In this document: one piece after another, positions 36,901-50,200 of the stretch
Layout of the letters: the number at the start of each line of letters is the position of its first letter
How positions within the stretch are numbered: the stretch's first letter is position 1
Assembly: GCA_037074705.1 (NCBI GenBank)
Contig: CM073595.1
Coordinates: 73,704,139 to 73,768,138 of the forward strand
DNA length: 64,000 nt
DNA from: Zhengitettix transpicula
Lineage: Eukaryota > Arthropoda > Insecta > Orthoptera > Tetrigidae
Direction: 5' to 3'
Position numbers and translations under genes: made by a program
Notes under the pieces: model-generated
The model's input: only the letters and a program-made list of their open reading frames with translations
Database searches by the model: none
What the model was told of the DNA's origin: nothing

Positions 36901-39900
36901 TTTATTTGTTCTATTCTTTAGTAATTCTCTTCTGCTGCTGATTACAAAACTTCCAAGGCTGAAACATGTGAAGTTTCCAACAATATTTATGCAAAAATAT
37001 TGCTATAGTATCTTTGGAACTCAATTTCAAAACTTAATTAAGATATTTTCATTCTCACCTCGTCTTCAATTACTATCATAGTTGATTATTATATTGGTTT
37101 GCGTCAACGTTTAACATGGACACATATTACAGCTCGTATTTCATCACTTCCTGTGTGCTTTAATGGTTTGGCTGATAGGATGTGGATGAAGACGGCTCAC
37201 AGGGATCTGACAAACTACCAGTGGCGCCTCGTGTCGAACGCGATCGGCCAGTGTTCGCTGCCCATATTCGTGAAGCTGGTCTTCGCCGAAATCTGTCGAT
37301 GGAGGAGTTACACGAAGCCACAGGAGACGCACCTCGCCTCCACCGTCATGGACTCGATAATGATGCTGTTCGAGAGGATAGAGAAGCAGGTGGGTGACGC
37401 AGACAGAGGCGTCGCGGCTTGGGACGGTACTAACCGAAGTCGCACGTTTGCATTCCAGCACGGACGCATCCTCGTCTTCCACGCGCTCGCCTACATCACT
37501 GCGGCCAAGAGCGGCCTCTCCGAGTCTGAGCTGGAGGACCTTATTTCCCTCGATGACAAGGTTCTGGACGACGTGTACCAGTACCATCTGCCACCGGTCC
37601 GCAGGATCCCGCCGCTTCTGTGGACTCGCATAAGGAATGATCTTCCCAACTACCTGTCGGAGAGAGAGGCGGACGGAGTCAGCGTCATGAACTGGTACCA
37701 CAGGTACGATGCACCTTCTACATTGTTCAGTGACAGGGCCTCCAACAGTATCTTTATATCTAGGATCATAAATAAGCCTAGTTCCTATTTACTGTTTTCC
37801 TGCGTTGAGTACTTATCTCGTATAATCAATGTTAGTATCTGAGCTCTAAACTGCAGTCGGTTACTTTATAACTGGCTGTCTAACTCATTTTCCGGATCTT
37901 ACTGACCATAACAATATCCGAGGTACATGAATAATGCATTGGAATGATTTATGGATGAAGCGAGTGAATTTAGTCAAAGACGTTCTCGGTCATGGAGGAT
38001 GAAGGCTTTCCAAGTGAATAAGTCGAAACTGTTCTCGGGTTTCAACCCAGGAATTCCTTTGAGAAATGTACAACGTTTCTATTGCTAGTTTCGCCATCGT
38101 CATCTGGTATGTAGTTATCGAAGCGTTGTTCATTTATCGAGCGACTTTCCGGGTTTAAACTGGGCTGTTTATTAAAAGTATTCATTGACATATGATGAAA
38201 GCCGTGGTTGGAAAACAAAATTCAAACAACCGTTTGCAATTTTGCGTCATCGTAACATAACTTCATCATTTTGTCAATGTTAAACAAAAATTCGGAGCAC
38301 ATCGTATTAATACTAAACTTTCAGTATAATCACTATTGGAAGTCATAGTTTGATTTTTATTAGATGGTAATTGTGTGTTATATATTTAATACATATGTTA
38401 TATATTACAGACAGTTCCGTGAAACAGCCAAAGAACGTTATTTTAAGAATATGAATATGGCATTTTACTTTCACTCCTCGATTGCGGACTATTACCTTGG
38501 AATATGGGGAGGAGGAAACCCGAAACCTTTCAAATATACAGAAATACAAAGGCATAGGTAAGAAACATTGATATATATTAACGTGATAAAAATTTTCCTA
38601 ATTATTATAAAACAAACTACAAGTTTTATATTAAATTTCATAAAGTATTCAAAATGAAGCTTTTCCTACTAACCTTAGATGACTACATATTTATGAGTGA
38701 GTGATCACGTATGAAACTTAAATGTTGGTGTATTATGCACTAATTGAGTAAGTTGCTAGCTGGGTAATGTGGTGACCTCCCATTCCAAATTGTGTTGACC
38801 CTGAAATAATTTATTTCGACGAATATATCGCCGTGTGAACATGTTCGAAAATTTCCACCCCCGCTACTGTGTGTTAAACAAAATTCGGCCGGTTACATTC
38901 TTTGATATTTTCTACCCCCGCCCAGTCACCCCAACCCCACCCCCACGCGTTAACCAGTTTGTCACAATGAAATTCAGCGACATCCATAACCCCAGAATTG
39001 ACTCAAATCTCAGTCTATTCGCGTTATTTTCATGTGACGCTCTATTAAACCCCACCCTAAAGTGGTCCCGTCCCATGCCAATAGGGGTTGAAATTATGAA
39101 CGGAGAATATCTACCGAAATATTATGAATTTAAATTATAGCGAAAAATTTTTAATGCGACGCAAATGTCGGCCAATCAACATGTTTGAAAATTTACGCCT
39201 GCGTTCAACCCCGCCCCTGGGGGTTAAATGGCCAGTTGAATGCCATAATTAAACTCACCATCATCAATTACCCTAGATTTGACTCCAATCTCGGTTATAT
39301 TCGCTTTATTTTCTTGTTACGCTCGTCCAAACCCACCCCTAACGGTGCTATTTTCTCATGGTGTAAGAGTTTGAAATTAAACTCAGGTATCATCGGTAGA
39401 AGCACTATCAATCCCTTTGACCCCAAAAAATTTTTATCCGACTCAAATATCGGCTGTTTTAGCATGTTTGAATTTTTCCACCCCCGCTCCCGGGGGTGGT
39501 AGGCGTCTCTCACCCGACAGTGTTTGTTTCCTGGTCGCAAAGAACACGTGTACAAAATTTGGCGAAATTTGCTCCACCGGTATAGACTTGTATAAGGAAC
39601 ATATAAACAAACACACAAACAAACGCTCTGCTTTATTTCTTAGAAGATGAGCAGTTTCTTGATTCAAGTTCATTTTCACCGTTCTGTAAAAAGTTTCTTT
39701 GACAAATTAATATTTTAATTGTTAACACATCGATGTTTTGAAAGTTAGTTTCGGAAGGTATCCATCGATAAGTTTCGGATACGTTGCAGTAGAAGTTTGA
39801 ATACGGAATTAGTGATGGTCTTCTAGTTGATGAAAATGTTGTGATCTTGAATCAAATATTCTAAATAATTTACGTAAGTATATGAATTCCAGGTTCAACC

Positions 39901-42900
39901 TGACCGATAAAGAAGGTTCGGCAGATCGTAAGGTTCCCGTTCAGCCGCTCGTATTCTACTCTAAAGACGGAAAAGTATCTCGCTACAATCTACGCAAGGT
40001 AAGCTGAAGTTTGTCTCTCTGTGATCTTGTGGACGATTCTTCTATCTCCGTACTCGAGTCCAAATGAGGAGACCTGTTCTGATCTATTTCACTCACTCCA
40101 ATGTTGTTATTGTTGCAGTTTGGAGAGCTGCCTTTCCATTTGGTAAGATCCAGAAGATTTCAAGATCTTTACGAAAACGTTCTGTTTAACTACGAATGGC
40201 TTCACGCGAAACTTTCATCTTGCCCTCTCCAATCAGTTCTGAGTGATTTCGAAGATGCTTGCATCCATATAGGAGACAAGGAAGCCACCAGGTAATTAAG
40301 AATGTATTGTCAAATAATTGTCACTACAAGCTTCCACGTCTGGTTCATATATTTTAGAATGGTCGTAGTTAGGTTTTGCAAGGTTTCCAAGGTTTAAGAC
40401 TGGCGATGTTATTGCGACAGGGAGCTGATCCTTGTGGCAGATGCTCTGCGTCTGGGAGGTGCGATCCTGAGCGTGTATCCTGACATGTTGGCACCACAGC
40501 TAGTAGGTCGTTTGCTTCCCGAGATTGGAGCGAATCCCAACGTGAAGATGCTGCTGAGACAGTGCGACAGGACGGGGCCGGACCACTGCGCCTGCCTCCC
40601 TCTGTATCACTGCCTTCACACGCCTGGGGGACCGCTCAAGGTCAATACTCAACAAAAATTATAGTTATTAAGCCTGAAATAATTTCGTTTCAGTGTACGT
40701 TACAAAAAAAATATCAATGTTACTACGAAGCGAGTTAACAATTATCAATAATTACGCCTAGCAAGCCTTAAAAAAGCATACTTTCACGGTATAAATTTCT
40801 GTGATAATACATACACATAAGTTGATGTGCATATCAAAAAAACGTGGTGAGTTTTGCTTTCATATAAACTTTGTTGTAAGTTTCTATCTTCAACCTTTTT
40901 TACCCGTCACATATAATTGAAATTAGGGACATTCGAGCGGACCACTGTATTGCTGGGTTATGATAAAGAAAATCTTAAAATTTACAATTCATGCACGTCT
41001 GTATACACAATCATTAATGATATTAGTGACAGATAACACCTATTGACAAGCAATCCAGATGTACTCAATTTCATATAATTGTTACGAACAACCAGGTACC
41101 AAACTGACAATTACATAATAAAGGACTTTATTATAATGCAATTTTCCTGTTAATAAACTTAGCGATTGCAGTTAAAAATAAATTTAAACAATAACGAATT
41201 AATTTTTAACTATTCACACTTGCTATATGATTAAATAGTGTAGTATGATTATGGCACATGACAATTCATAGTATATTAGCAAAAATATACTATATAACAT
41301 AATAAAAATCAAAACTCTTCTTTCTATTAAACTGTGTCAATTCTAAACTCATTCCACACTCTGGGAGTATGACTTATTTATAGTGTCTTTGGAACATCAT
41401 TTTATAGAGTGATCGCTTAATACCGAAAAGTCAAAACAACATAAATAAATAAAATATAAATTTGGTGGATTTGATCTTTGACAGTACTCTCTGGAAGGTC
41501 ATCAGTTTGCCGTTTTCGGATTCTGCCTAACATCCGACTTTCGGTACATAGTATCGATCTCTAACAAATTCATTACCTGGGATCTATCGACCAGCGACCT
41601 TACTCGAGATGTGAACCCAGGCATCCAAGGAATCATGCAGCAGCTAGTTCTTAGTCCGGACAACAGGTTCGCAGCTGCTTATACTAACAACAACCAGGTA
41701 AGTGAATAACGATGTATTCTGCTGTAATGCGTCTCTATATCATCGTGTAACTAATAGTGAGATTACTACGTTATATTTTCATCCGCTGTTTTATGTTGCA
41801 GACAATTCTTTTGAACACGCTAACTAGCGAGTTCGTGATAATAGAAAACCCGTTGGAGGAAGACCAGCCCGTGACTGGAGTTTATCTTCTCAATGCTCAC
41901 TTGTTCATTCACGGTCACCGTACTTGGTAAATTTCTTTACGGACATCCACGCAAATTGTTCATTTAATATGTAAAATTTAAAGAGGGTTTAATGGATATA
42001 AAGTAAAAGATATAATCATACTGATAGTAAGCTTAAGGATTATATAATATAAAAGTATAAATAAAGCAAATAGACACATTATCCAATAGACGCTAATAGA
42101 ATAATTAATGGGAAATAAGTTGACGTAATGCTCAATATGAGTATTTTCATTATCTTTCAACCCTAAATTTATGGAATAATTTTTTACTTGAATCATAATC
42201 TACACTTGCCAGAAATGGGAAAGTTTCAAAATCCATTCCACATGCCAATATTTTTATCCCAGAATACTTCGGCGTTTAATAGTAATGCCACTTGACATAA
42301 ATTCAGTAGTAAAGAATTTTATTGTATTTCGAATGTTGAATAGGGTGTGCTACATTTCAGCAGCGCCCATAGGGCTGCTAGCACTCGAGTATATTTGCAG
42401 TATTCGTCACTTTTCGTGTATTCCCTTCTCAATGATGTGGGGAAGATTAAGATATGAAAATATGACGTAAAAGTGGGAAGTAGGAATTAGGCCAATGTGA
42501 AAAAAATAGTGACAAAAAGTGAGTGATTAAAAATAGCGCATAAGCAACCGAAATTGGAGTCATATCGGGGGTTATGGATAAATGACATCTCGGGTAAAAT
42601 TAAAAAATTAATTACGGAATTCTTAAGAAAATGAATATGGGAACGCCAAAATAATTCCGCATAAAAAAAATTGACTTGCAGAAAATAAATAAAATTAAAC
42701 AAATAGTTTTTAATTTAATTAAAAATTAATTATTTATATATACATATACATATATACGATATTAGCGTAGAATAAATATTTTTCATGTTTAATTAGATGG
42801 ATAATATTTATATCGATATTATGTGTGTAAAATTTCAAACCTTTTCGGCATAAGAGGGGAGTAAGATTAGGGGTGGCGGTGGACTGGCATTACAAGAAAA

Positions 42901-45900
42901 TAACGCGAATACAACCGAGATTGGAGTCAAATCCAGGGTTATATGTGGCTCTGAGTGTAATTATGACATTCAGCTGCTTATTTAACCACCTAGGGACGTG
43001 TACAGTCGGGAGTGGAAATTTTTAAACATGTAATTAAGGACGATATTTGCTTTTAATAATTATATATAGAATTAATTAGGTTGATAATATTTCTACGACT
43101 TTGTTTGTGTATAACTGCAACACCTTTCGGTATGGGAGGGGAGCACGTGTAGGGGTGGAGGGCAGTTACAAGAAAATAAGGCGAAAACAACAGAGATTCC
43201 AGACAAATCAGTGTTATAGATGTCGCTGAATTTATATATAACAACCTCGGTAGCGCGCAAGGGTGGGAGGAGCTGTTCTGGCGTAGAAATGTTAAAAAAA
43301 ATGTTAACCTGTCGATATTGGCGTCGAATAAATATTTTGCGGGGGTCAATGAGACACTAAATATTTCTAAATATATTCTGTGTATAATTTCACACCCCAT
43401 ATCACCATGGAAGAAAAGCACGCTTAGGGGGGGGGGTGGGGTTTCGTTAAGCGTTACATGAAAATAACGCGAATACACCAAGTGGGATTAGAGTCAATTC
43501 AGGGGTTATGGATGTCGCTCAGTTTCATTGTGACAAACTGGGTTTTGCTCGAGGTTGAGCGCGGGGTAGAAATTTTCAAACAATGCGACCTGGCCGATAA
43601 CACATATACGGATACGGGTCGAGTTGAGTTACATAAAAATAACGAAAAAAATCGGGGGGGGGGGGTTATGGATAAATGACATCTCGGGCAACGCCGGGCA
43701 CCCAGGTAGTTAAAAATAAATAAAAACTGAGTGAAATAATGGTGGAGAGGAATAGGTTTGTAGAGATAGATCCAACGTAAAAAAAAAACGCTGTTCATCT
43801 GCAGGGAGAGACTGAAATAGTCTAAACACTGAAATCAATTTTGGAGAGTCATCTTGCCGATTTTGCGCACTCTTCTGGATACTACTGACAATAGAATATC
43901 TCATAAATGTCTCTTCAAATAAATTTCAAATCCAGTTTTATTCAGAAACGGGCATTTTCTCATTCTTTCATTAATTTAAAATTTTATTTTTCGTGGTCGC
44001 ATTTATAAAAAATAATTGTAATATTCTAGTATCTGTGTGCGTGGTTGGGGTTGAAGATTGCACTAACGTTGCACTGTTTTTTGCTTCCCATTTCACTGGT
44101 TAGTTTTTTACAATTCCCCTGTCAGAATCTGCAAGCTATTCTGGTCACGCCTGCACGGTTTGCAATTTACTCCGTCGTGCTCTTCGCTTCATTCGTCCGG
44201 GCCACTAGGTTATTCGTGTACCAAATGATTTTGATGGATTGTGGTAGGTGTCGGTTCAGCATGCGAGGCCAGCTGGAAGAATCGGTGAACGTTCCGTCGG
44301 ATGCACCGTCGGGTCCGTTGCACTCCATTCAGTTCTCCTCACTGCAAGAATACCGACTGCTCTTCTGGAGCGGCAGTTTGGACAACCTGGAAATGGCCTT
44401 GTACACCGTCACCAAGACTGGGCCTCTACAGACCATCCAATTCCACAGGTGCACAGCTTAAATGTGTGTATGTACATTTTTAAGTATTTTATTTTAAAAT
44501 TAATGTCATCGACCATGATTCGTTATTATTAGGTGAAATATGCTGAAACGATTAATTTTCTTCATCTGGAACAATTTGTTTCTTTGTTTACAGTGCGATG
44601 GTCATGACAGCAGACAAATGTAAAATGTATTGCTGCACGAAATGTGAAAATTACCAAGTTATAATGTTCGAAATAAATAAGTCAGAAGGCCTGTGGGAGC
44701 CCACGGTAAGCATTTTTACCCTTTGCATTTCTATTTCTCTGACTTATTGAATCGTGGCTGTGAGTCCGCCATCGAAACGTCTTGGCTTAAGCTTACTTTG
44801 ACCCGGGTGAAAACCCAAGAAATACTTATCCAAATTTTACTTTGCCAATACAGATTTTTTAAAATAGTTTTCTAACGCAATTGGACTAGGCACTATTTTT
44901 AAGTTATCGCGTCCATAGACGGAGTTGGTTCGAGCGTGTAATGACGACGTGGAGGAGCTGCTCCAGTTAAAATTGGACAAGGACGAGGTGACTCTTCTGG
45001 GAACAACGAACAACGGCTTCGTCGTATGGGATTTAGCAGGAGAAGCCACGGTCTTGCACCTCCCTCACGGGGTGCGAAACATTTCCACTAGAGTTCTCCA
45101 GTCGAATTCCTGCATGGTTTCCGCTGCCAGGGACTTTGCAGTAGCAGGAGTCAGGTAAAACCTCGGTATTAAGAAATTTTCTACTTAATAATTCATTAAT
45201 TTTAAATTCTGCAAATAAGATATTTCTCCTAAACTTAATTTGTGATATTGTTCACTCAAAATGGAAGAAAACGGAAGTTAGAAACTATTATGGACGGGTT
45301 AAGAAACAGACCATGAAAACGGGGGAATGGAAATTAAAGTCTACTTAATATATATATAATATATTTCACAACAGAATATCAGTAGACTTGTAATTACAGT
45401 ATCTTACTGAAATTACTTTAAACAATTATAATAGTAAAATATTAAAAAAGTAACATGAACATAAATGTAAGGGAACTTATGTGGGTTACTCAATTCCAAT
45501 ATTTTTAGACATTTAAATTAACGAAGTATAAATACAAGATGAATATAAAAGTGGGAACTCTCAGAAATGTTATTTGTTCGCTCAGCTAATATTAACCCGA
45601 TTGGTGAACAGTGCGAGATCATTAATGGGTTGTATCGTCTGCGGAAGACGGGGACGTTTTACAATTTCAACGTGAAACATTTGCAGACATCTAATTACTC
45701 ATCACTATACACACAATGCATTGGCCTGTATTTTCGTTTGTCCTAGGAATTTTTTCTATTGGAATTATATGTGTAAATGGTGTTAAGTAATAATACTTGT
45801 TGAAATAAAATGCTAAAAATATCATTCCTCCATCTAATAATATTGCAGTGCTTGTGAATAACTGTTTTTGGGAATGGGGGAAGCAAAATTATATATCCAA

Positions 45901-47239
45901 AATATCTATAAAATATATTGAATAACATCTCTTCATACGTTTAAACAACTGCGGGAATTAAAAAAGCTAGTAGTAGTATAGTTAAATATATCTGATAGTA
46001 TAAGACATTTTCATTTTGACTGCCGTAAGTTTTTCTCTGTTTTCGTTTTACAGGAAGAACTTGTACGTCTGGAGCTTGGAAACGTCAGAGTTAGTTAAGA
46101 TCCTGGACGCTCACTTTGGTCGTATTATTTCATTGGAACCTTTAACGATAGGAAACTGGAACTCGGTGAGTTAATTGGTTCTTTACACGTTTATGAAGGT
46201 TAGCGCTGTTTGTAGGTGATGGAGCCGGATATGTGTATTTCGTTTAACAGTCGTGTGTAATTTCTGTCGCTGTCCGAAATAATTTGATGTCATTCTTCAG
46301 TCGAAAGCATTTTCCAGTCAGCATTGAAGCATTGATTTGAGATCCATCTGACTGGAGATTATTGTCGTTGTTGTTGTAAACTTATTCCGAAAGGTGTTGT
46401 TGGATCGTAGCTACTGATAACCCGTTTCTCAGGCGGAGGCGGGAGTACTTAATCCAAGTAAAACCAACTAAATTTTACATGGGTTACTTTTCGCAAAAGT
46501 TAACACGTACAGTGGAAGGAGACAGTTTGCAATTGAACGGAGTCTTTTTCTAAATTAGGATTACTGTAAAGCACTTAAATGTGTGTGTTTTCTCGTCACA
46601 GGTGATAACGTCGTCGATTGACAGGACGGTCAAAGTGTGGAACATCAATAACATTTTTGAGCAAGTTCACGTGATCGACCGACACGAGCTTCAGATCGAC
46701 TCGGTGAGCCTGTGCCAGTACGCAGGCCTCGCGGTCACCGTGACTCGCGGCTGCGTGGGTGTTTGGGATCTTCAGATCGGCCGCTTGCTCTCCAGACTCG
46801 CGGACAGTCCCCTCGGAGCGATCGTCACTCACGCTCTCATCACTCCTGACAGCCGGTAGACACTAATTTTCTTTTCAGATCAGATTTACCAAAGCACAGG
46901 TAAAACCTACACCTGAGACTATTCAAAGCATAGAAAATACACCAGAAAACATTTTCACAGACATCAACCAACTCAATGGGAGGCAAGTTGATAAAGTAGA
47001 ACTTATTACGAGTGTAATAAACTTACAATCTTAGTGGATATTGTCCTGGATGTCATAATAATTATTGTTTACCAGTAGTTTCGTGGATTTTCCTGGAGTC
47101 TAGGTCTCCCGTTACGTAGGCAGGCTTCTTCTTTTCCTATAATGAACGTTGGGCGACGAAATGGCAGTGCGACGTAACATTAAAAATTAAATTACTCCAA
47201 AATAGCTTCTCTCACAGAATCGCCTATTATCTCCAATAG

Positions 47240-47280
<41 letters not shown>

Positions 47281-50200
47281 CAAATTTCCATTAAAACTTC
47301 TAACATCTGCCCGAAAACCGATCCCTAAAATCCAATCTATTTAAAATGCCTCCCGCTGAAAACGCCCCACTTCTACGGGTGTCTCACCCCACAGTACTTG
47401 TTTCAGGATCGCTAGTAATATAACATGCGTACAAACTTTGGTTTATGATGGTCCACGTGTGCGGACCACACACACATCCAATTTTATATTATTATGTGAA
47501 AATTTGTATTTGCATATATTTTAAAAATAAATAAATGTGAGTAAAATGTATTATAGTTTCTGAAATATTTCATTAGATCGTTTCGAGTAACATGTCAACG
47601 CCAATTTTGATAATTCGTTTCAAATTCTAAGGCGATATATTTTTGTTTTCTTGTCAATTTTGACGATTTCAACTAAAGACGGAATATGTCCGTGGATATA
47701 AATAAAAATATTGCCTACGTCAATCTAAATACTCGAGTGAGACTTCAATAATATTTCTCTTCCAGATTCATTATATCTGCGGAGTCTGGAAATGTTTTGG
47801 TGTGGAACAGACTTACGGAACAGGTTCTGTTTAAAGAGGAACAAGCAAGTATTCAGCAGCTCACTCTGCTCGAAGGAGGCACAAAGTTTTTGGTTATTTC
47901 TAGGCCTGCTGGGAACGACATAGGAAAGTGTAATGCCACGGCCATCACGCGAACTATTCCAGGTAAACTACCAGTTATTAAGTTTATCTATAAAAATATG
48001 TTCTTTTTAGGGACCAGATAGTTATCAGAACAAAAGCTCTGTTTCCAAAAGCATAACAAAAGATAAGTGAGGCTGTGGAGGTACCCACACAGAATCTAAA
48101 GGCTGAGATAATTACGAGTATACGCTGTAACTTGACAATAACTAGTTATTAATCCTACAAACGGATCCCAATTGTTCACATTGATAATTACGTTCTCATT
48201 CCAGATGGAACTAAAATATATTCTTTCCAGTACCCCATTCGATGTAATTCTGGCACAGTGTTCAAACTTGGAGTCATCACATGTGATGACAACAACATCG
48301 TATTGCTTGGCGCAGACAAAGGAAGCAAGGATGCGATTTACGTACATAACGCGAAGTCTGGGATCTTTATATCTAAGATTCCGATGAAGCAAGCGGCAAT
48401 AAAGGCAAGTGTAATGACGTGCTGGTGGTATAAAAAGTCATAATTAAACTCCTTAACCTCAGATTCGACTCCTATCTCGGTTGTTTTCGCGTTATTTTTA
48501 TTTAACGCTCCTCCACCCCACCCCTAAGGGTGCTCGCCTCTCAAACTGAAAGGGGTTGAAATTATACACAAACAATGTCGGGAGTAACACTATGAATCTC
48601 ACTGACCCCCGAAAATATTTATTCGACGCAAATATCGGCCGTTTCAGTACGTCCTACCTCGCCCGCAGGGGTTGTAGTCTTGTCTTAATCCGACAGTGTT
48701 TGTTTCCGGTTCGAAAGGAACTTTTGTCCAAAATTTGATATAATTTGCTTCATTGGTGTAGATTTCTAAGCAGAACATGCACACTCAGATAAAATTTTAT
48801 TTATTAGAAGATAAAAGGAAGAGGATTACCTGAGTCGTGTAGATGGCGGCGGGTGTTCTGGGATGACCACGTCTGCCTGTGTTCACAAAATAAAAATCAT
48901 TTTAAAACGCTGTTTATTTGTTACTCACATTTAACTTACTTCTAAAATTTAAGAATTGTGTCATTCGACTGCGATATGGAAAATCTGTGGTGATGAGACG
49001 AGTGGTAAAAACGCGAGTGTCAGATACGCAATACAAATGAACTTGAAGTAGATGTCGCTTCCTTCAAATTAAACGCAACGGTAAAAGCTCTTCAATGTTC
49101 TTATTTCATTCAGAATAAATTTTATGTCGCATCGATTCTTGTACTAGGTTTCTAGATCCCATTCAATCTGTTAGAAAAAAAATCGATTTCCTGACAGCAC
49201 GATGTCACTGCATACCTTATTCCCGTAGCTTACCGTCTTCTGTTTCAGAAAACTTCTCATCCAAAAACTATAATCTTTTCATTTTGATTATTTCTTTAAT
49301 ATAATTTTAACGCTTCAATTTGTCGTTTCTCTTAAGGACAAATAACATCAAGCGTTAAGAGTCTCTCTAACAGTTCCCTCGATTTTCCACTGCCGTTCTT
49401 TAATATTTTTGAAACTATCTGCAACTTTTTATTGCAATTTAATTGCAAGTGCAAAGGAAAGTAAAATTGATTGAATATTACAGGACGTGATCTGCCTCAT
49501 GGCCATGCCACACAAGTCTCACCTGGTTGCAATAATAGATCCTGAGAAAGGAAATATTCTGGATATTCGGCATAAACGTTTCCTGCGTAGCATTCCTAAG
49601 TGGGGTGGAAGTTGCACCAAGGACGGAAGATACGGCTTGTACGCTCCATCCAGGTTTGTATATCGTTCATAATATAGCAGAGTAGTAAACAGCTATACAA
49701 GAAAATTTCATTTTTACCAGTATTCTCGGAAATATTTGAGACTATACATTACAAAGGGCACGGGAAATTTAATACACTTTGCTATTTCGTACTAATGTTT
49801 TATGCAGTTGCTTTATCTCGTGTAAATCAATATCACAAATTGAGAAAATTTTCGGTAATCCAGAATATCATACATCCTAATAATTAGAATTAATTGAATT
49901 GTTTACTTGAGTTTTTATCTTTTATTAATCTTACTTTATCTTTACAATAATTATTTACTCTTTCGTAATATATTTTGCCTTGAGCGCTGAAAATTCAATA
50001 TTTTCAAATGGCTGTAACTAAAATTATCAGTCACATGTTTATGTGTTAGCCGTAAATTGCCAGCTTCGTTTCCTTACTATAAGAATTAAATTCTAAACCT
50101 TCTAGGTCCACATAATAGTAAGTAGATTTGAATAAATTGTTTAATTTTACTGTTAAGTTGGCAATAAGGCGATGATATACAGTGAGATTAATTTTCCAGA

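Larger units (their letters stand above)
33107..37389 (+). other. NWD2: NWD2 exons 7-11: NACHT NTPase core
   Basis: Exon 8 begins VFYGREENL and carries the Walker A loop GEGGCGKTS (residues about 389-397). Exon 9 carries Walker B LILFLDSVDQL (Asp near residue 483). Exon 10 continues with the sensor-like LLVSCAAEADNPEVSND. Exon 11 starts the helical part after the ATPase. Both Walker motifs are intact, so nucleotide binding and hydrolysis are expected. Confidence 0.88.

Noticed and set aside
37144..37701. Long minus-strand open frame opposite NWD2 exons 11-12
   Set aside because: Shadow of GC-rich coding exons; the plus strand carries the conserved protein.
39185..39502. Plus-strand open frame of 105 codons in NWD2 intron 13
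   Set aside because: It is part of the 281-bp repeat monomer, recurs in other introns and has no splice logic.
43053..43798. Minus-strand open frames in NWD2 intron 18
   Set aside because: They arise from the 281-bp monomer family rather than from a gene.
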